Part shown: piece by piece, positions 8,125-18,891 of the stretch
Layout of the letters: each line of letters begins with the position of its first letter
How positions within the stretch are numbered: the stretch's first letter is position 1
Source of the DNA: Candidatus Ryanbacteria bacterium RIFCSPHIGHO2_02_FULL_45_17b
Lineage (GTDB): Bacteria; Patescibacteriota; Minisyncoccia; Ryanbacterales; 2-02-FULL-48-12
Assembly: GCA_001819815.1 (NCBI GenBank)
Contig: MHNO01000003.1
Span: 12,168 to 55,569, forward strand
Direction: 5' to 3'
Length of the DNA stretch: 43,402 nt
Notes under the pieces: model-generated
Databases searched by the model: none
The model's input: the letters and a program-made list of their open reading frames with translations, nothing else
What the model was told of the DNA's origin: nothing
Made by a program: the position numbers and the translations under genes

Positions 8125-10332
8125 CTATGATTCACGAACTTCTTCGCGGCCAAGCGGATCTCCAGCGTCTCTGCTTACCAGAACATCCCGTGGCTTTGCG
8201 CCATCCGAAGGACCAACCACTCCACGTTCTTCCAAAACATCCATCAACCGCGCCGCACGAGCGTAACCTAAGCGTAACCGTCGCTGTAAAAAGGAAGTAG
8301 ACGCTTTACCGGTTTCCACTACAAGATGCCGCGCTTCTTCATAAAGCTCATTGTCGGCATCATCTTCTTCAAATGAGCCGTTTTGCGAAACAGGCGCGCT
8401 CGCAAATATATTTTCAGACATAGCCGTGTCCTCATGTTCTTCAGACATATTTGCCAAATAGGCTACTACACGTTTTACTTCACCGTCCGATACGTACACG
8501 CCCTGAATACGGCGCGGTTTCGCGGCATCTGCCGGTAAATAAAGCATATCTCCCTTTCCAAGCAGTTTCTCTGCACCCGCCATGTCTAAAATAGTTCGCG
8601 AATCAATCTGCGAAACGGTCTGCAACGCGATACGTGTTGAAATGTTTGCTTTGATAAGTCCGGTGATGACATCCACCGATGGCCGTTGGGTGGAAATGAC
8701 AAGATGAATACCCACTGCCCGCGCCATCTGCGCGATCCGTACAATAGATGCTTCTACTTCCCGTGGGTATGTGGTCATTAAATCCGCAAGCTCGTCCACT
8801 ATAATAACTAGATACGGCATAATGTCTTCTTCTGCCATATCTGCATTATACGACGCGATATCACGAACCCCCGCGGCTTCCAGTTGCGTATAGCGTTTGT
8901 CCATTTCACTCACCGCCCAGCGAAGCGCCTGAATCGCTTTTTTAGGATCAGTGATAACCGGAGACATCAAATGCGGTATACCGTTGTAGTATGTAAGTTC
9001 CACACGCTTAGGATCTATCATAATGAATTTTAAAAATTCCGGAGGGTTGAAAAAGAGAAGCCCCATCAAGAGCGAATGAATAGTAACTGATTTTCCCGAC
9101 CCTGTACTGCCGGCTACAAGCACGTGCGGCATCCGCGCAAGATCAGCAAATACAGCCTGTCCGGTAACGTCACGTCCAAGCGAAAACCCCAGCTGGAATT
9201 CCCTTTTCCGTTCATTGAGTTCTGTTAGTAAACTTCGCAAACCCACGAACGCAATGGATTTATTTGGCACTTCAATTCCCACCAGCGATCTTCCGGGAAT
9301 AGGCGCTTCAATCCGCAGCGGGTGCGCGGCAAGCGCAAGGCCGAGGTTGCTTATAAGATTTGTAATACGCGATAATTTCACGCCTTCAGCAGGTTTTAAT
9401 GTGTACTGTGTTACGGACGGACCGATATGTACTTCTCCCATATCAACATCAATGCCGAAACTTTGCAGGGTGCGCTGAATGATATTCGCGTTTGCACGCA
9501 CGTCCCCGCTTGAGGGCTTGCCCTTGTCCGCTTCCAAAATATCCATGTCTGGCGGTTTGTAGCTGGTAGAAACACGCCGACGCGAAACAAGCGGCTTTGG
9601 TTGTTCTACGGGTGCTGTGTTGTCAGAAATATACTCTTGAGGAACAACCGCCGCAGGTACTTTGTTTTCCAGTACCACTGGATCAGGAGATACCATATTT
9701 ACAGGCGGCAAAGCATCCTCGGATAATTTCGCCGGCTTTTTGAAAAAGTGCACTATGCGCAGAAAAAACCCTTCTGGTGGTTCGTTTGTTTCTAACTCTT
9801 CTTCTTCCTTTTCTTTACGCGGGGAAACTAACGCCCTATTAAACATCAGCAAAAAAGAAATAAGTAAAAGCGCGCCAAAAAGAACTATACTCGCAGTCCT
9901 ATCAAAAAAGCGCAACGGTACGAAAGCAATGCCAAAGCCTACATAGCCTGCTGTCTGTGCTTCTCCAAAAATATCTCCAAGCCCTAGAACGCTTATTAAA
10001 AATAAAAACGCTCCCAAAAATGTGCCGCCAAATATCCGCTGGCGCATGCCAAATAAAAACGAAATTCCCGCGAGCGCAAACGCGATGGGCGCCACTAAAA
10101 ACGCTTTCCCAAAAAGAAACCGAAAAAAAGTTGAAATACCGTCTCCCGCGAGACCTGCGTTTCCAAACCATGCCAACAACAAGAGAGTTGCCGCGCCAAA
10201 CGAAAGCACCGCCCAGACAGACTGCTTGGTCTCTGGCTTTAGATCATCATGCCACTTTGGACGAGGATCTTTTTCTTCTGTTTCTTCCCGCGCCTTCTTT
10301 TTCGTTTTGGTCTTACTTCTGCTCCAGAACAT
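8125..10332 (-). CDS. ftsK: DNA translocase FtsK/SpoIIIE
   Basis: FtsK pumps DNA at the division septum to clear the chromosome terminus. The 735-aa product has four or five N-terminal membrane segments (from SVWAVLSFGAATLLLLAWF to ASIVLFGALLLISFLLMF). A linker of only about 80 residues follows. The motor has FSLGRDVTGQAVFADLARMPHVLVAGSTGSGKS in pieces: Walker A AGSTGSGKS and Walker B VIIVDELADLM. A winged-helix gamma domain closes it (STSFLQRRLRLGYARAARLMDVLEERGVVG in the last 60 residues), so DNA-polarity reading is likely retained. Start set at ATG 10330-10332 (MFWSRSK): an upstream in-frame ATG adds a non-family stretch, and TATACT lies 7 nt before this one. Confidence 0.95.
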   Translation of the reverse strand: MFWSRSKTKTKKKAREETEEKDPRPKWHDDLKPETKQSVWAVLSFGAATLLLLAWFGNAGLAGDGISTFFRFLFGKAFLVAPIAFALAGISFLFGMRQRIFGGTFLGAFLFLISVLGLGDIFGEAQTAGYVGFGIAFVPLRFFDRTASIVLFGALLLISFLLMFNRALVSPRKEKEEEELETNEPPEGFFLRIVHFFKKPAKLSEDALPPVNMVSPDPVVLENKVPAAVVPQEYISDNTAPVEQPKPLVSRRRVSTSYKPPDMDILEADKGKPSSGDVRANANIIQRTLQSFGIDVDMGEVHIGPSVTQYTLKPAEGVKLSRITNLISNLGLALAAHPLRIEAPIPGRSLVGIEVPNKSIAFVGLRSLLTELNERKREFQLGFSLGRDVTGQAVFADLARMPHVLVAGSTGSGKSVTIHSLLMGLLFFNPPEFLKFIMIDPKRVELTYYNGIPHLMSPVITDPKKAIQALRWAVSEMDKRYTQLEAAGVRDIASYNADMAEEDIMPYLVIIVDELADLMTTYPREVEASIVRIAQMARAVGIHLVISTQRPSVDVITGLIKANISTRIALQTVSQIDSRTILDMAGAEKLLGKGDMLYLPADAAKPRRIQGVYVSDGEVKRVVAYLANMSEEHEDTAMSENIFASAPVSQNGSFEEDDADNELYEEARHLVVETGKASTSFLQRRLRLGYARAARLMDVLEERGVVGPSDGAKPRDVLVSRDAGDPLGREEVRES

Positions 10333-10339
10333 ATAGGAT

Positions 10340-10345
10340 AGTATA
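10340..10345 (-). promoter_or_regulatory. -10 box of ftsK, leaderless
   Basis: TATACT on the minus strand ends 7 nt before the ftsK ATG at 10332. This supports both the choice of start and a transcript starting at the start codon. No clear -35 is seen. Confidence 0.55.
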
Positions 10346-10382
10346 CCAGGAAACAAAAAAAGTGAGTAGTGAGTACGTTCGT

Positions 10383-10417
10383 TAATAAAGAAACAGCCTA
10401 CCAATCAGGTAGACTGT
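10383..10417 (-). terminator. Terminator of the 141-aa gene
   Basis: A stem of ACAGTCTACC with GGTAGGCTGT is followed by TTTCTTT on the minus strand. The one imperfect pair is a U-G wobble in the minus-strand RNA but a C-A mismatch on the plus strand, so it works for minus-strand transcripts. Confidence 0.75.
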
Positions 10418-10433
10418 AGATAAAGAGTTGTTT

Positions 10434-10859
10434 TTATTTATTAAAGTTTATTATGGGGAAATCCCGTCCAAGTGATTCAATCGTGGCATTCTCAAGATCA
10501 GAGGCCAAAATATCAGCGACAGACTCAAAAGCCTTTTGCTCCATTTTTGATATCACTCCATCCACAAACTCCCTACCACTGAATGCAATTTCCGCCAAGA
10601 CGGTGAACAGGATGAAGATTGCAGTTGGGTTGAGCTCCTTTATTTTTTTGGCAAACCTTGGTCCTTGTATTGTCTCTTTATCGAAGACAAAGCTCGAAAA
10701 CACGAGCAGTTTTTCATCTGGTAACACATTTTTGAGAACTGTCTTTGGAGAAGTGGTAAACACAACATCCTTAGATCCTCGATCAGGATCTTTCCTGTCA
10801 AGAGATTTTTTAATGCGATCGAGATCTTCAACGTACCTCTGTACAACAACTATTTTCAT
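10434..10859 (-). CDS. Orphan 141-aa protein, possibly receiver-like fold
   Basis: I do not recognise this family. The start at ATG 10857-10859 (MKIVVVQRYVEDLD) is set by the Shine-Dalgarno AAAGGGGG about 6 nt upstream; a longer frame exists but lacks a ribosome site. The alternation of hydrophobic strands and helices (MKIVVVQRY, DVVFTTSP, LLVFSSFVF, TAIFILFTVLA) is like an alpha/beta response-regulator receiver, but no phospho-acceptor Asp pattern is evident. There is no signal peptide or membrane helix. The gene is a self-contained unit: promoter TTGACA-N17-TATTCT, strong ribosome site and its own terminator. Confidence 0.65.
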   Translation of the reverse strand: MKIVVVQRYVEDLDRIKKSLDRKDPDRGSKDVVFTTSPKTVLKNVLPDEKLLVFSSFVFDKETIQGPRFAKKIKELNPTAIFILFTVLAEIAFSGREFVDGVISKMEQKAFESVADILASDLENATIESLGRDFPIINFNK

Positions 10860-10879
10860 AGAACCCCCTTTTCTTAAAT

Positions 10880-10908
10880 AGAATATCAATATATTGTTTT
10901 TCTGTCAA
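10880..10908 (-). promoter_or_regulatory. Promoter of the 141-aa gene
   Basis: On the minus strand, TTGACA (10903-10908), a 17-bp spacer and TATTCT (10880-10885) precede the gene. The transcript would begin around 10873 and carry a short leader with the AAAGGGGG ribosome site. Confidence 0.8.
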
Positions 10909-10918
10909 TGACTTTACC

Positions 10919-10949
10919 AAAAAGCCCCCGTTTTCATAAGGGCTTTTTT
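10919..10949. terminator. Bidirectional terminator-like hairpin downstream of rpoC
   Basis: AAAAAGCCC (10919-10927) pairs with GGGCTTTTTT (10940-10949), giving an A/T-flanked stem usable in either direction. On the minus strand it would end the rpoBC transcript after mobile element B. It also isolates the promoter of the 141-aa gene. Confidence 0.65.
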
Positions 10950-10966
10950 ACTATAAACTGTAGTTA

Positions 10967-11116
10967 CTTTGAATTACGAAACACATGTATTCCTCTCATC
11001 TGATGACCTCCCATCGATTTGCATGCGCAAGTACCTTTGTTTTTTAACACATCTTGTTCAACTCATTATCAATTCGTGTGGCGGTCATCGGATGAGGGTG
11101 TGTTTCGTAATTCACG
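10967..11116. mobile_element. MITE-like element B (150 bp) with 7-bp target duplication
   Basis: The left end is CTTTGAATTACGAAACAC; the right end read inward is CGTGAATTACGAAACAC. The direct repeat GTAGTTA flanks it at 10960-10966 and 11117-11123, two bases from the rpoC stop at 11125-11127. Interior blocks CATCTGATGACCTCC and ATTCGTGTGGCGGTCATC match element A at 6476-6615. It has no coding capacity. Confidence 0.87.
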
Positions 11117-11124
11117 GTAGTTAG

Positions 11125-14100
11125 TTACACTTCTTCCATCACAACTTCGTCAATCACTTCAACATCCATAGCGTCTTCCGAAACCTTGGAAGCAGAAGAA
11201 CTATTTTTTGGCACGTCTTTGCGGTATCCGGTACCAGCGGGAATTAAACGTCCGATGATTACATTTTCCTTCAAACCGCGCAAGCGGTCTACCTGCCCCC
11301 CGATTGCCGTATTGATAAGGACACGGGTTGTTTCCTGGAAGGATGCCGCCGAAAGGAAGCTAGAAATGGATAAGGCTGTTTTTGAAATACCCATGAGAAG
11401 TCGGGAACCTTTTGCCGATTCCTTTCCGGCTGAGAGCGCGCGATCATTTTCTTCTAAAAACTGCTCGCGCTCCACTACTTCGTCCACACTAAATCGCGTA
11501 TCGCCAACTTGCTTGATGCGTACGCGAGAAAACATCTGACGCACAATAACCTCAATGTGTTTTTCATTGATGGGAGATCCTTGCAAAGCATATACTTTTC
11601 CAATTTCGCGAATAATATAATTTTGAGTTTCCCCCGTGCCTGCTACCCGAAACAGCTCTTTCGCATCTATCACGCCATCAGATAAGGGCTGGCCTTTTGT
11701 TATAACATCATCCACAGCTACAACAACGGTCTTTCCAAACGGAATTGTGTATTCCTGCACGTCACGCTTTGTGCCATCATCGTCATCAGGAAGAACCCGC
11801 ACCACATGGTCGCGATTTTCCTCTTTTATTTCAAAAACTTTTCCATGTACTTCTGAAATAATAGCAGCGGTTTTTGGTGTGCGGATTTCAAAAATTTCTT
11901 CCACGCGCGGAAGCCCCAGCGTGATATCACCTCCTCCCGCAACACCTCCGATGTGAAACGTACGCATGGTAAGCTGTGTACCCGGCTCGCCAATGGCTTG
12001 GGCGGCTACAATACCCACTGCCTCTCCTATGCGCACCAACATATTCAAACCAAGATCATATCCGTAACACGTACGGCAAATGCCCCGGCGTGTTTTGCAC
12101 GTAACAGGCGAACGCAAGTGTACTTCAGTTACACCGGCTTTATCAATCACATCGGCATCATCCGTGGAAAGAAGGGTTCCTTTCTTAACGATAATTTTCT
12201 TTGTTTCGGGATGAAGCACATTACTTAGCAATATGCGGCCAAACATCCGAGATCCAAAGCTTTTGTTTACTTCTTCGGAATCACGCCGATACGCCACAAT
12301 CCCGTTCTCATCTCCGCAATCTTCTTCAACCACCACCACATCCTGTGCCACGTCCACAAGACGACGGGTAAGATATCCGGCGGCGGCGGTTTTTAACGCC
12401 GTATCAGCAGTGCCTTTCCGCGCGCCGTGCGTAGAAATAAAATACTCAAGCACATTCAACCCTTCTTTGTAGCTCGATATAATAGGAAGCTCAATAATCC
12501 GGCCTGAAGGATTGACCACCATTCCTTTCATGCCTGCCATCTGGTTTACCTGCACCCAAGAACCGCGTGCGGCTGAATTGACCATGGAAAAAACAGGGCC
12601 TTCTTGATCCATCGCTTCCCGCACTTCCTTATCAATCTGCGGTTTTACTTTTGCATTCCATATTTCAACTACTTTTGCGTATCGTTCACCATCAGTAAGA
12701 AGACCGCGTTCAAACTGATCGCGTACCACTTGTGTATCAGCAAGCCCTTGTTTTATGATTTCTGCTTTTCGCGGAAGCGCCGGCAAATCAGCTATACCCC
12801 AACTAATACCGGAGAGTGTCGCATATTCAAAACCGAGATCCTTAATACTATCAAGTACGGGAGCCGCCCCTTTAGCGCCATACAAACGAATAATCTTACT
12901 CGTAAGAACCTTGAGGAGTTTTTTATTGAGAAGTTCATTAACAAACTCGTGTCCTTTGGGAAGGATGTTGTTAAAAATAATGCGTCCGGCTGAAGTTTCT
13001 GTAAGCAGAGAGCTTTTTGCATCAAGCCGCACTTTAATACGCGCGTGTAAATTAACCACACCATACTCGTGCGCTAACATGACTTCTTCTTTATCGGAAA
13101 AAATCTTACCCTCTCCTGCCACGCCTTCATGTAATTGCGTAAGCCAGTAGCATCCAAGAACCATGTCTTGTTGAGGACCTGCAATTGCTTCTCCCGTGCC
13201 AGGTTTAAGTAAATTTTTGTCCGCGGCCATTATTTCGCGCGCTTCGTATTGCGCTTCTTCCGTAAGCGGAACATGTACTGCCATTTGATCGCCGTCGAAG
13301 TCAGCGTTAAACGCCTCGCACACCAATGGATGCAACTGTATGGCGCGTCCTTCAATAAGCAATGGCTGGAATGCCTGAATGCCAAGCCGGTGCAACGTAG
13401 GCGCACGGTTCAACAGCACATATTTCCCTTCCACCACTTCTTCAAGAATTGCCCAAACGTCAGGCGTCATTTCTTCAATAAGGCGTCCCGCGCCGCGAAT
13501 ATTGAAAGCAAGTCCGCGCTCAATTACTTTTCGAATCACAAACGGACGGAATAGTTCCAGTGCCATATGTTTGGGTAATCCGCATTGATGCAATTTTAAC
13601 TCCGGGCCCACCACAATAACAGACCGCCCCGAATAATCCACACGCTTCCCAAGCAAGTTTTGGCGGAAACGGCCTTGCTTGCCTTTTAACATGTCGGCAA
13701 GCGATCTTAAGGGACGTTTTTGCGCTTGCGAAGTAACCACTGTTTGTCCTCGCCGAATGGAATTGTCTATGAGCGCGTCGACTGCTTCTTGGAGCATACG
13801 CTTCTCGTTGCGACAAATAACTTCCGGCGCTTTTAATTCATAGAGACGTTTCAGTCGGTTATTGCGGTTGATAACACGGCGATAGAGATCATTCACATCG
13901 CTTGTGGCGTGCCGTCCTCCATCGATAGGAACCATAGGACGGAGCGCGGGCGGTATCACAGGAATGTCAGTAAGAAACATCCACTCGGGACGCACTCCCG
14001 CATCCCGCATGGAACGCACCAATTGAATTCGCCGTAAGACTTTACGTTTTTGCACAGGATTTGTAATTGCTTCCGCCTCAACTAAAAGAGCAGATTCCAT

Positions 14101-14796
14101 GACGGCAAAATCAAGTCCTTCACAGATTTCTCGCAGTACTTCCGCGCCGATTCCCGCAGTAAAAAGACCGGCATACTTTAAACTCAATCGATGGTATTCT
14201 ACTTCAGATAATACCTGCATTCGATTTATACTTTTTACCTCTGTTTTTGCCTGGTCTGATGCCTCTTTGAGCGATTCTTTATCCCGCACACCCGCTTTTA
14301 GTTTTGACTTATACTCGCGCTCTATCTCTGCGAGCACTTCTGCGCGTTTGACTTCATCTACTTGTTTTACAATGTATCCGGCAAAATAGATGACTTTTTC
14401 CAAATCATTCATAGAGACATTGAGCAATAAGCTCATTTTGGAAGGAAGCCCCCGCAAAAACCAAATGTGCGAAACAGGGGTTGCAAGCTCTATGTGCCCC
14501 ATGCGTTCACGCCGCACGATAGCGCGGGTTATTTCCACGCCGCACTTATCACACACAATTCCTTTATACCGGATACGGCGATATTTCCCGCAATAACATT
14601 CATAATCTTTTTCCGGCCCGAAAATTTTCTCGCAAAACAACCCATCACGTTCCGGACGCTGGGTTCGATAATTAATTGTTTCCGGCTTTGTTACTTCTCC
14701 ATGCGACCATTCTTTGATGCGTTTAGGAGAAGCAAGGCGAAGCCCAATGGCATCAAAATCCTGATCAACTGTATTTTCCTTTTCGTGTGTATCCAT
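11125..14796 (-). CDS. rpoC: DNA-directed RNA polymerase subunit beta'
   Basis: The largest polymerase subunit, here 1223 aa. The N-terminal zinc site is visible ([20 protein letters not shown]), as is the active-site motif [12 protein letters not shown] that holds the catalytic magnesium. The bridge-helix and trigger-loop region has [23 protein letters not shown], and the second zinc cluster is [13 protein letters not shown]. The C-terminal [16 protein letters not shown] segment is complete. It is shorter than the E. coli subunit (1407 aa), with less inserted sequence between core motifs. It follows rpoB by 14 nt and ends 2 nt from mobile element B. Confidence 0.98.
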   Translation of the reverse strand: MDTHEKENTVDQDFDAIGLRLASPKRIKEWSHGEVTKPETINYRTQRPERDGLFCEKIFGPEKDYECYCGKYRRIRYKGIVCDKCGVEITRAIVRRERMGHIELATPVSHIWFLRGLPSKMSLLLNVSMNDLEKVIYFAGYIVKQVDEVKRAEVLAEIEREYKSKLKAGVRDKESLKEASDQAKTEVKSINRMQVLSEVEYHRLSLKYAGLFTAGIGAEVLREICEGLDFAVMESALLVEAEAITNPVQKRKVLRRIQLVRSMRDAGVRPEWMFLTDIPVIPPALRPMVPIDGGRHATSDVNDLYRRVINRNNRLKRLYELKAPEVICRNEKRMLQEAVDALIDNSIRRGQTVVTSQAQKRPLRSLADMLKGKQGRFRQNLLGKRVDYSGRSVIVVGPELKLHQCGLPKHMALELFRPFVIRKVIERGLAFNIRGAGRLIEEMTPDVWAILEEVVEGKYVLLNRAPTLHRLGIQAFQPLLIEGRAIQLHPLVCEAFNADFDGDQMAVHVPLTEEAQYEAREIMAADKNLLKPGTGEAIAGPQQDMVLGCYWLTQLHEGVAGEGKIFSDKEEVMLAHEYGVVNLHARIKVRLDAKSSLLTETSAGRIIFNNILPKGHEFVNELLNKKLLKVLTSKIIRLYGAKGAAPVLDSIKDLGFEYATLSGISWGIADLPALPRKAEIIKQGLADTQVVRDQFERGLLTDGERYAKVVEIWNAKVKPQIDKEVREAMDQEGPVFSMVNSAARGSWVQVNQMAGMKGMVVNPSGRIIELPIISSYKEGLNVLEYFISTHGARKGTADTALKTAAAGYLTRRLVDVAQDVVVVEEDCGDENGIVAYRRDSEEVNKSFGSRMFGRILLSNVLHPETKKIIVKKGTLLSTDDADVIDKAGVTEVHLRSPVTCKTRRGICRTCYGYDLGLNMLVRIGEAVGIVAAQAIGEPGTQLTMRTFHIGGVAGGGDITLGLPRVEEIFEIRTPKTAAIISEVHGKVFEIKEENRDHVVRVLPDDDDGTKRDVQEYTIPFGKTVVVAVDDVITKGQPLSDGVIDAKELFRVAGTGETQNYIIREIGKVYALQGSPINEKHIEVIVRQMFSRVRIKQVGDTRFSVDEVVEREQFLEENDRALSAGKESAKGSRLLMGISKTALSISSFLSAASFQETTRVLINTAIGGQVDRLRGLKENVIIGRLIPAGTGYRKDVPKNSSSASKVSEDAMDVEVIDEVVMEEV

Positions 14797-14810
14797 ATAG
14801 ATTTGTGATG

Positions 14811-17800
14811 TTATTCCTTATAGGTGTCTTTTTGATAATGAACAAGATCAATATCAAGCGCGAGACCTTTCAATTCATTTACCAATACATGAAAAGATGC
14901 CGGAATATTGGGAGTCTTAAATGATTCACCCCGCACAATAGCATCATACGCGGATACACGCCCCGTTATGTCGTCGGACTTAATGGTAAGCATCTCCTGC
15001 AAGGTGTGAGCCGCGCCGAACCCTTCCAATGCCCATACCTCCATTTCTCCAAATCGCTGACCGCCCCCTTGCGCCTTACCGCCAAGCGGTTGTTGGGTAA
15101 TAAGGGAATAGGGACCAATAGAACGCATATGAATTTTATCCTCTACCATGTGAACCAGTTTCATCATATAAATCATGCCCACGGTAATCTGTTGATCAAA
15201 GGGCATTCCGGTACGCCCATCATATAATGTTACTTTGCCATTTCGCGGCAACCCTGCTTTTTCAAGTTCATTCTGAATTTCTTCATCCGTGGCGCCAATC
15301 AAAGACGGCGTAATGGCTTGGTATCCAAGCTTGTGGGCCGCCCAACCCAAATGTGTCTCCAAAATTTGTCCGATGTTCATACGCGAAGCAACACCCAACG
15401 GGTTCAAAATAATATCAACAGGAGTTCCATCTTCCAGATACGGCATATTTTCTACCGGCAAAATTTTTGAAATAACTCCCTTGTTTCCATGGCGCCCCGC
15501 GAGTTTGTCGCCCACAAGAACCTTACGCAACTGCGCTACTTCTATACGAACGCTTTTGATAACGCCTGACTCCAAACGATCGCCCTGATCGCGCGAAAAT
15601 ACTTTTACGTTTACCACGCGGCCTTGCTTGCCGATGGGCATGCGAAGCGATGCGTCTTTTACGTCGCGGGCTTTCTCGCCAAAAATTGCCCGTAGCAATC
15701 GCTCTTCGGGTGTTAGATCCGATTCGCCTTTTGGTGAAATTTTTCCCACTAAGAGATCTCCCGGACGTACTTCAGCGCCGATTCGCACAATACCTTCTTC
15801 ATCCAGGTCTTTTAATTTTTCCTCGCCTACATTAGGGATATCATGGGTTGTTATTTCCGGCCCCAGCTTGGTATCGCGCACGTTTATCGTAAAATCTTCT
15901 ATATGTATCGTGGAAAAAGCATCCCTTTGTACAAGCCGCTCCGAAAGAATAATGGCGTCTTCATAATTAGAACCTCCCCAAGAAAGAAAGGAAACTAAAA
16001 TGTTTTGTCCAAGCGCAAGTTGGCCATTTTGTGTGGAAAGGTTGTCGGCAAGAGGCTGACCTTTTGCTACAGTATCACCCTTTTTTACAATAGGACGCTG
16101 ATGGAGAGCCGTCGCATTATTTGAGCGAAGATAATTGATGAGAGGATAGGTATGTTCATGTTTTGATTCTTTGACCGTAATTCTTTTCGCGTCCACCTCC
16201 GTTACTACTCCCGCACCTTCTGCCAGAACCACTAAACCTGAATCGCTCGCCACACGATCTTCCACGCCTGTTGCTACGATAGGGGCCTGTGCAAGAATAT
16301 TCGGCACAGCTTGACGTTGCATATTAGAACCCATGAGCGCGCGGTTTGCGTCGTCGTGCTCCAAGAAAGGGATCAAAGATGTCGCAATACTAATTGCTTC
16401 TTGGGGAGAAATATCCATGTATTGGATTTCTGACCGCGCAATAACACCCGGTTGTCCTTTAATCCGGGCATCCACAAGTTCCTCCGTAATAACACCATGT
16501 GCGTCATAAGGTACGCATGCATGCGCGATGTTATAACGCGCTTCTTCAAATGCCGTAAAATATTCGAATTCATCTGTGAGCTTGCCATCTTTTACTTTTC
16601 GATACGGTGTTTCAATGATGCCGTATTCATTGATATGCGCGTAGCTTGCCAAATGTCCTACCAATCCAATATTCGGACCTTCTGGTGTTTGAATGGGGCA
16701 AATGCGTCCATAGTGAGAGGGATGTACGTCACGCACTTCAAAACCTGCTCGTTCACGGGTAAGACCGCCCGGACCAAGAGCTGAAACGCGGCGCTTATGC
16801 TCGAGTTCCGCGAGAATATTTGTTTGATCCATGAACTGTGAAAGCTGGTTTGTGGTAAAAAACTCTTTTACCGCTGCCATAAAAGGCCGCGCGTTTACAA
16901 GTTGCACAGGCGCAAGGGTTTCCACATCAAGGGTGGACATGCGATCCTTGATAATGCGTTCCATACGCGCTAACCCAATGCGCAACCGTGTTTGAAGCAT
17001 TTCACCTCCGCCGCGTACCCGCCGATTGCCCAAATGATCAATGTCATCTGCGGTAAGCAGTGGGTTTTGGTTCATGCGAATAATTTCAGAAGCCACTGCT
17101 ACAATATCCTCCGCATCAAGCACGCGACTCGTTGATTTTTTATCGTTTTTAATCTGCAAACGCTGATTAAACTTGTATCGCCCGACCATAGATAAGTCAT
17201 AGCGGTCACTGCTAAACATGCTTTGTAACAAGTCTCGCGCATTGTCCACGGTTGCAAGATCTCCCGGTCGAATACGTTTATACAACTCCACAAAAGCCTC
17301 ATCTTCTGTCTTAGCAGGATCTTTTTCTAATGTCTGCTTTATATAGGAAGGTTCATGCGTATCGATTTTTTCAAAAGCATTTTTAATTTGCTCATCTGTT
17401 TTTAAACCAAAAATTCGCAAAAGCGATGTAACTGGTATACGGCGCTTGCGGTCAATTTTTACATACAAGGCGGCGTCATTGTCTGTTTCAAATTCTAGCC
17501 ATGCGCCGCGAGAAGGCACGATCTTTGCACCAAAATATTTTTTACCGCGAAGATAATATTCGGTAAAATAGACACCGAACGAACGCGCAAGTTGTGAAAC
17601 AATGACGCGTTCTACGCCGTTAATAACAAAGGTACCGCGTTTTGTCATTATGGGGAAATCTGCCAAAAACACTTCTTGTTCTTTCATTTCACCTGTTTTT
17701 TTATTCACCAAACGCAAACGCAGGCGCAATGGCGCTTCGTACGTTAAGTTGTGTTCCCGTGCATGATATTCATCGTGTTTTGGATCTTCCACCACAAAAT

Positions 17801-17972
17801 TGACAAACTCCAAACGCAAATCTCCGGAGTAATCTTCCACCGGGAAAAAATCTTCAAAAAGCTCTTGTAATCCCTTATGTACCAGCCACTGAAAAGCACC
17901 TAATTGCATATCCAGAAGGTCGGGCAAGGGCATTAGCGGCTCTTTATACCGCGAAAAATAGGCCTTTTGCAT
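14811..17972 (-). CDS. rpoB: DNA-directed RNA polymerase subunit beta
   Basis: The catalytic beta subunit, 1053 aa. The rifampicin-pocket region is visible ([39 protein letters not shown]), then [18 protein letters not shown]. The C-terminal part has [34 protein letters not shown] and [20 protein letters not shown]. It is shorter than E. coli RpoB (1342 aa), lacking lineage-specific insertions. In the rifampicin cluster the usual SQFMDQ.NPL reads [10 protein letters not shown], and [12 protein letters not shown] is conserved. The start is the ATG at 17970-17972, 64 nt after a long leader hairpin. Confidence 0.98.
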   Translation of the reverse strand: MQKAYFSRYKEPLMPLPDLLDMQLGAFQWLVHKGLQELFEDFFPVEDYSGDLRLEFVNFVVEDPKHDEYHAREHNLTYEAPLRLRLRLVNKKTGEMKEQEVFLADFPIMTKRGTFVINGVERVIVSQLARSFGVYFTEYYLRGKKYFGAKIVPSRGAWLEFETDNDAALYVKIDRKRRIPVTSLLRIFGLKTDEQIKNAFEKIDTHEPSYIKQTLEKDPAKTEDEAFVELYKRIRPGDLATVDNARDLLQSMFSSDRYDLSMVGRYKFNQRLQIKNDKKSTSRVLDAEDIVAVASEIIRMNQNPLLTADDIDHLGNRRVRGGGEMLQTRLRIGLARMERIIKDRMSTLDVETLAPVQLVNARPFMAAVKEFFTTNQLSQFMDQTNILAELEHKRRVSALGPGGLTRERAGFEVRDVHPSHYGRICPIQTPEGPNIGLVGHLASYAHINEYGIIETPYRKVKDGKLTDEFEYFTAFEEARYNIAHACVPYDAHGVITEELVDARIKGQPGVIARSEIQYMDISPQEAISIATSLIPFLEHDDANRALMGSNMQRQAVPNILAQAPIVATGVEDRVASDSGLVVLAEGAGVVTEVDAKRITVKESKHEHTYPLINYLRSNNATALHQRPIVKKGDTVAKGQPLADNLSTQNGQLALGQNILVSFLSWGGSNYEDAIILSERLVQRDAFSTIHIEDFTINVRDTKLGPEITTHDIPNVGEEKLKDLDEEGIVRIGAEVRPGDLLVGKISPKGESDLTPEERLLRAIFGEKARDVKDASLRMPIGKQGRVVNVKVFSRDQGDRLESGVIKSVRIEVAQLRKVLVGDKLAGRHGNKGVISKILPVENMPYLEDGTPVDIILNPLGVASRMNIGQILETHLGWAAHKLGYQAITPSLIGATDEEIQNELEKAGLPRNGKVTLYDGRTGMPFDQQITVGMIYMMKLVHMVEDKIHMRSIGPYSLITQQPLGGKAQGGGQRFGEMEVWALEGFGAAHTLQEMLTIKSDDITGRVSAYDAIVRGESFKTPNIPASFHVLVNELKGLALDIDLVHYQKDTYKE

Positions 17973-18035
17973 GTTGTTTTTATGGGTTACCCATTCTTTT
18001 TAAGGATTGGGTTAAGATAAGAGGCAAAACTCTAC

Positions 18036-18090
18036 AAAAAGCCACAAAAAGCCCTATCCCCGTTTACCGACAGGACTTTTTGGCCTTTTT
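18036..18090 (-). promoter_or_regulatory. Long hairpin with T-run in the rpoB leader (possible attenuator)
   Basis: On the minus strand AAAAAGTCCTGTC pairs with the later GGGATAGGGCTTTTT, and a further AAAAAGGCCA pairs with TGGCTTTTT, giving about 22 pairs with small bulges and a closing run of T. Two pairs are G-U in minus RNA but C-A mismatches on the other strand, so it acts in rpoB-sense RNA. The rpoB ATG is about 64 nt further on. No minus-strand gene needs a terminator here, since the peptidase upstream has its own, so attenuation of rpoBC is a reasonable inference. A weak promoter (TTGACG upstream) may lie near 18125-18170. A second hairpin (GTGGT...ACCAC with inner GTTTA/TAAAC) lies at about 18121-18151. 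Confidence 0.5.
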
Positions 18091-18237
18091 ATTTTGCCGC
18101 TAGAGTATTCAAAAACCCACGTGGTTTAGTTTATATGTAAACAGTACCACAGGACTCTCTCGTCAACAACATGCCACTCACACGTTATCCACAGGTTTAG
18201 AGATGGTAGCAGTTTTTTTTATAGGAGTCAAGAGCTT

Positions 18238-18789
18238 GTTCCTGACTCCGGTATTCATGCCGCGCGCGGATACGCGGAAGAAGTAAAACTTCCGTACGTA
18301 CAAGAAGCGCTTTTTCGCGCGCATGGCGCCGAACGAAGTTTCATGGAACCCGCAAATGATTTGCGTCAACAAGGCATCGAGTTAAAATTGGGTACCATTC
18401 CGGAGTATTTGCATGATAAAGTGGTGGTAGTTGTGGATGATTCCATAGTGCGCGGAAACGTGGCGCCACGGATAGTCTACTTACTAAAACATCATGGCGC
18501 CCGAGAAGTGCACATGCGCGTGAGTAGCCCGCCAACCATAGCCCCGTGTGCTTATGGTTTTGACACATGGCGTATTACGGAAGAGCTTATTGCGCGCCGT
18601 TACAAAGGATACGTTCCATCAATTCTCGCCGCGATCAATAACATAATAACAAAGCGCTACCCTCAAAAAGAAAGAACGTACAAACTTGATTCGCTCGCAT
18701 TTCTTTCTCTACCAGGACTAAAAAGCGCGTATGCATCGCCTCATGAAATGTGCTTCGCGTGTTGGAATGGTGAATATCCCGTCCTATAA
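18238..18789 (+). pseudogene. purF: Amidophosphoribosyltransferase remnant (PurF C-terminal part)
   Basis: PurF makes phosphoribosylamine, the first step of purine synthesis. Only the C-terminal phosphoribosyltransferase part remains: homology starts abruptly at VPDSGIHAARGYAEE (18238) and runs to the stop. It includes the PRPP-binding loop VVVDDSIVRGN, the REVHMRVSSPP strand, and a C-terminal CFACWNGEYP like Bacillus PurF. The N-terminal Ntn glutaminase domain and roughly 280 residues are missing. The frame extends upstream to about 18133 without homology and without a good start; ATG 18343 would give 148 aa that lack part of the fold. A clear terminator follows, so the locus may still be transcribed. 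Gene decay is most likely; a repurposed fragment cannot be excluded. Confidence 0.82.
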
Positions 18790-18811
18790 ACGTATTAACA
18801 CTTTCAGTATC

Positions 18812-18834
18812 CCCTCTCTCCTGAGAGGGTTTTT
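18812..18834 (+). terminator. Terminator after the purF remnant
   Basis: CCCTCTC-tcct-GAGAGGG followed by TTTTTCTTT on the plus strand, about 22 nt after the purF stop. Confidence 0.85.
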
Positions 18835-18855
18835 CTTTACTAAACTAAATTCTAA

Positions 18856-18881
18856 TAGAAAATACCGGAGAGTTTCCGATA
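18856..18881 (-). terminator. Terminator of the oligoendopeptidase gene
   Basis: On the minus strand TATCGGA pairs with TCCGGTA (one U-G wobble), followed by TTTTC. It lies just past the peptidase stop at 18892. Confidence 0.6.
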
Positions 18882-18891
18882 TATGAACACC

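Noticed and set aside
18223-18253. Inverted repeat GGAGTCA...TGACTCC at the start of the purF remnant
   Set aside because: Arms are only 7 bp and the right arm codes for conserved PurF residues, so chance is likely.
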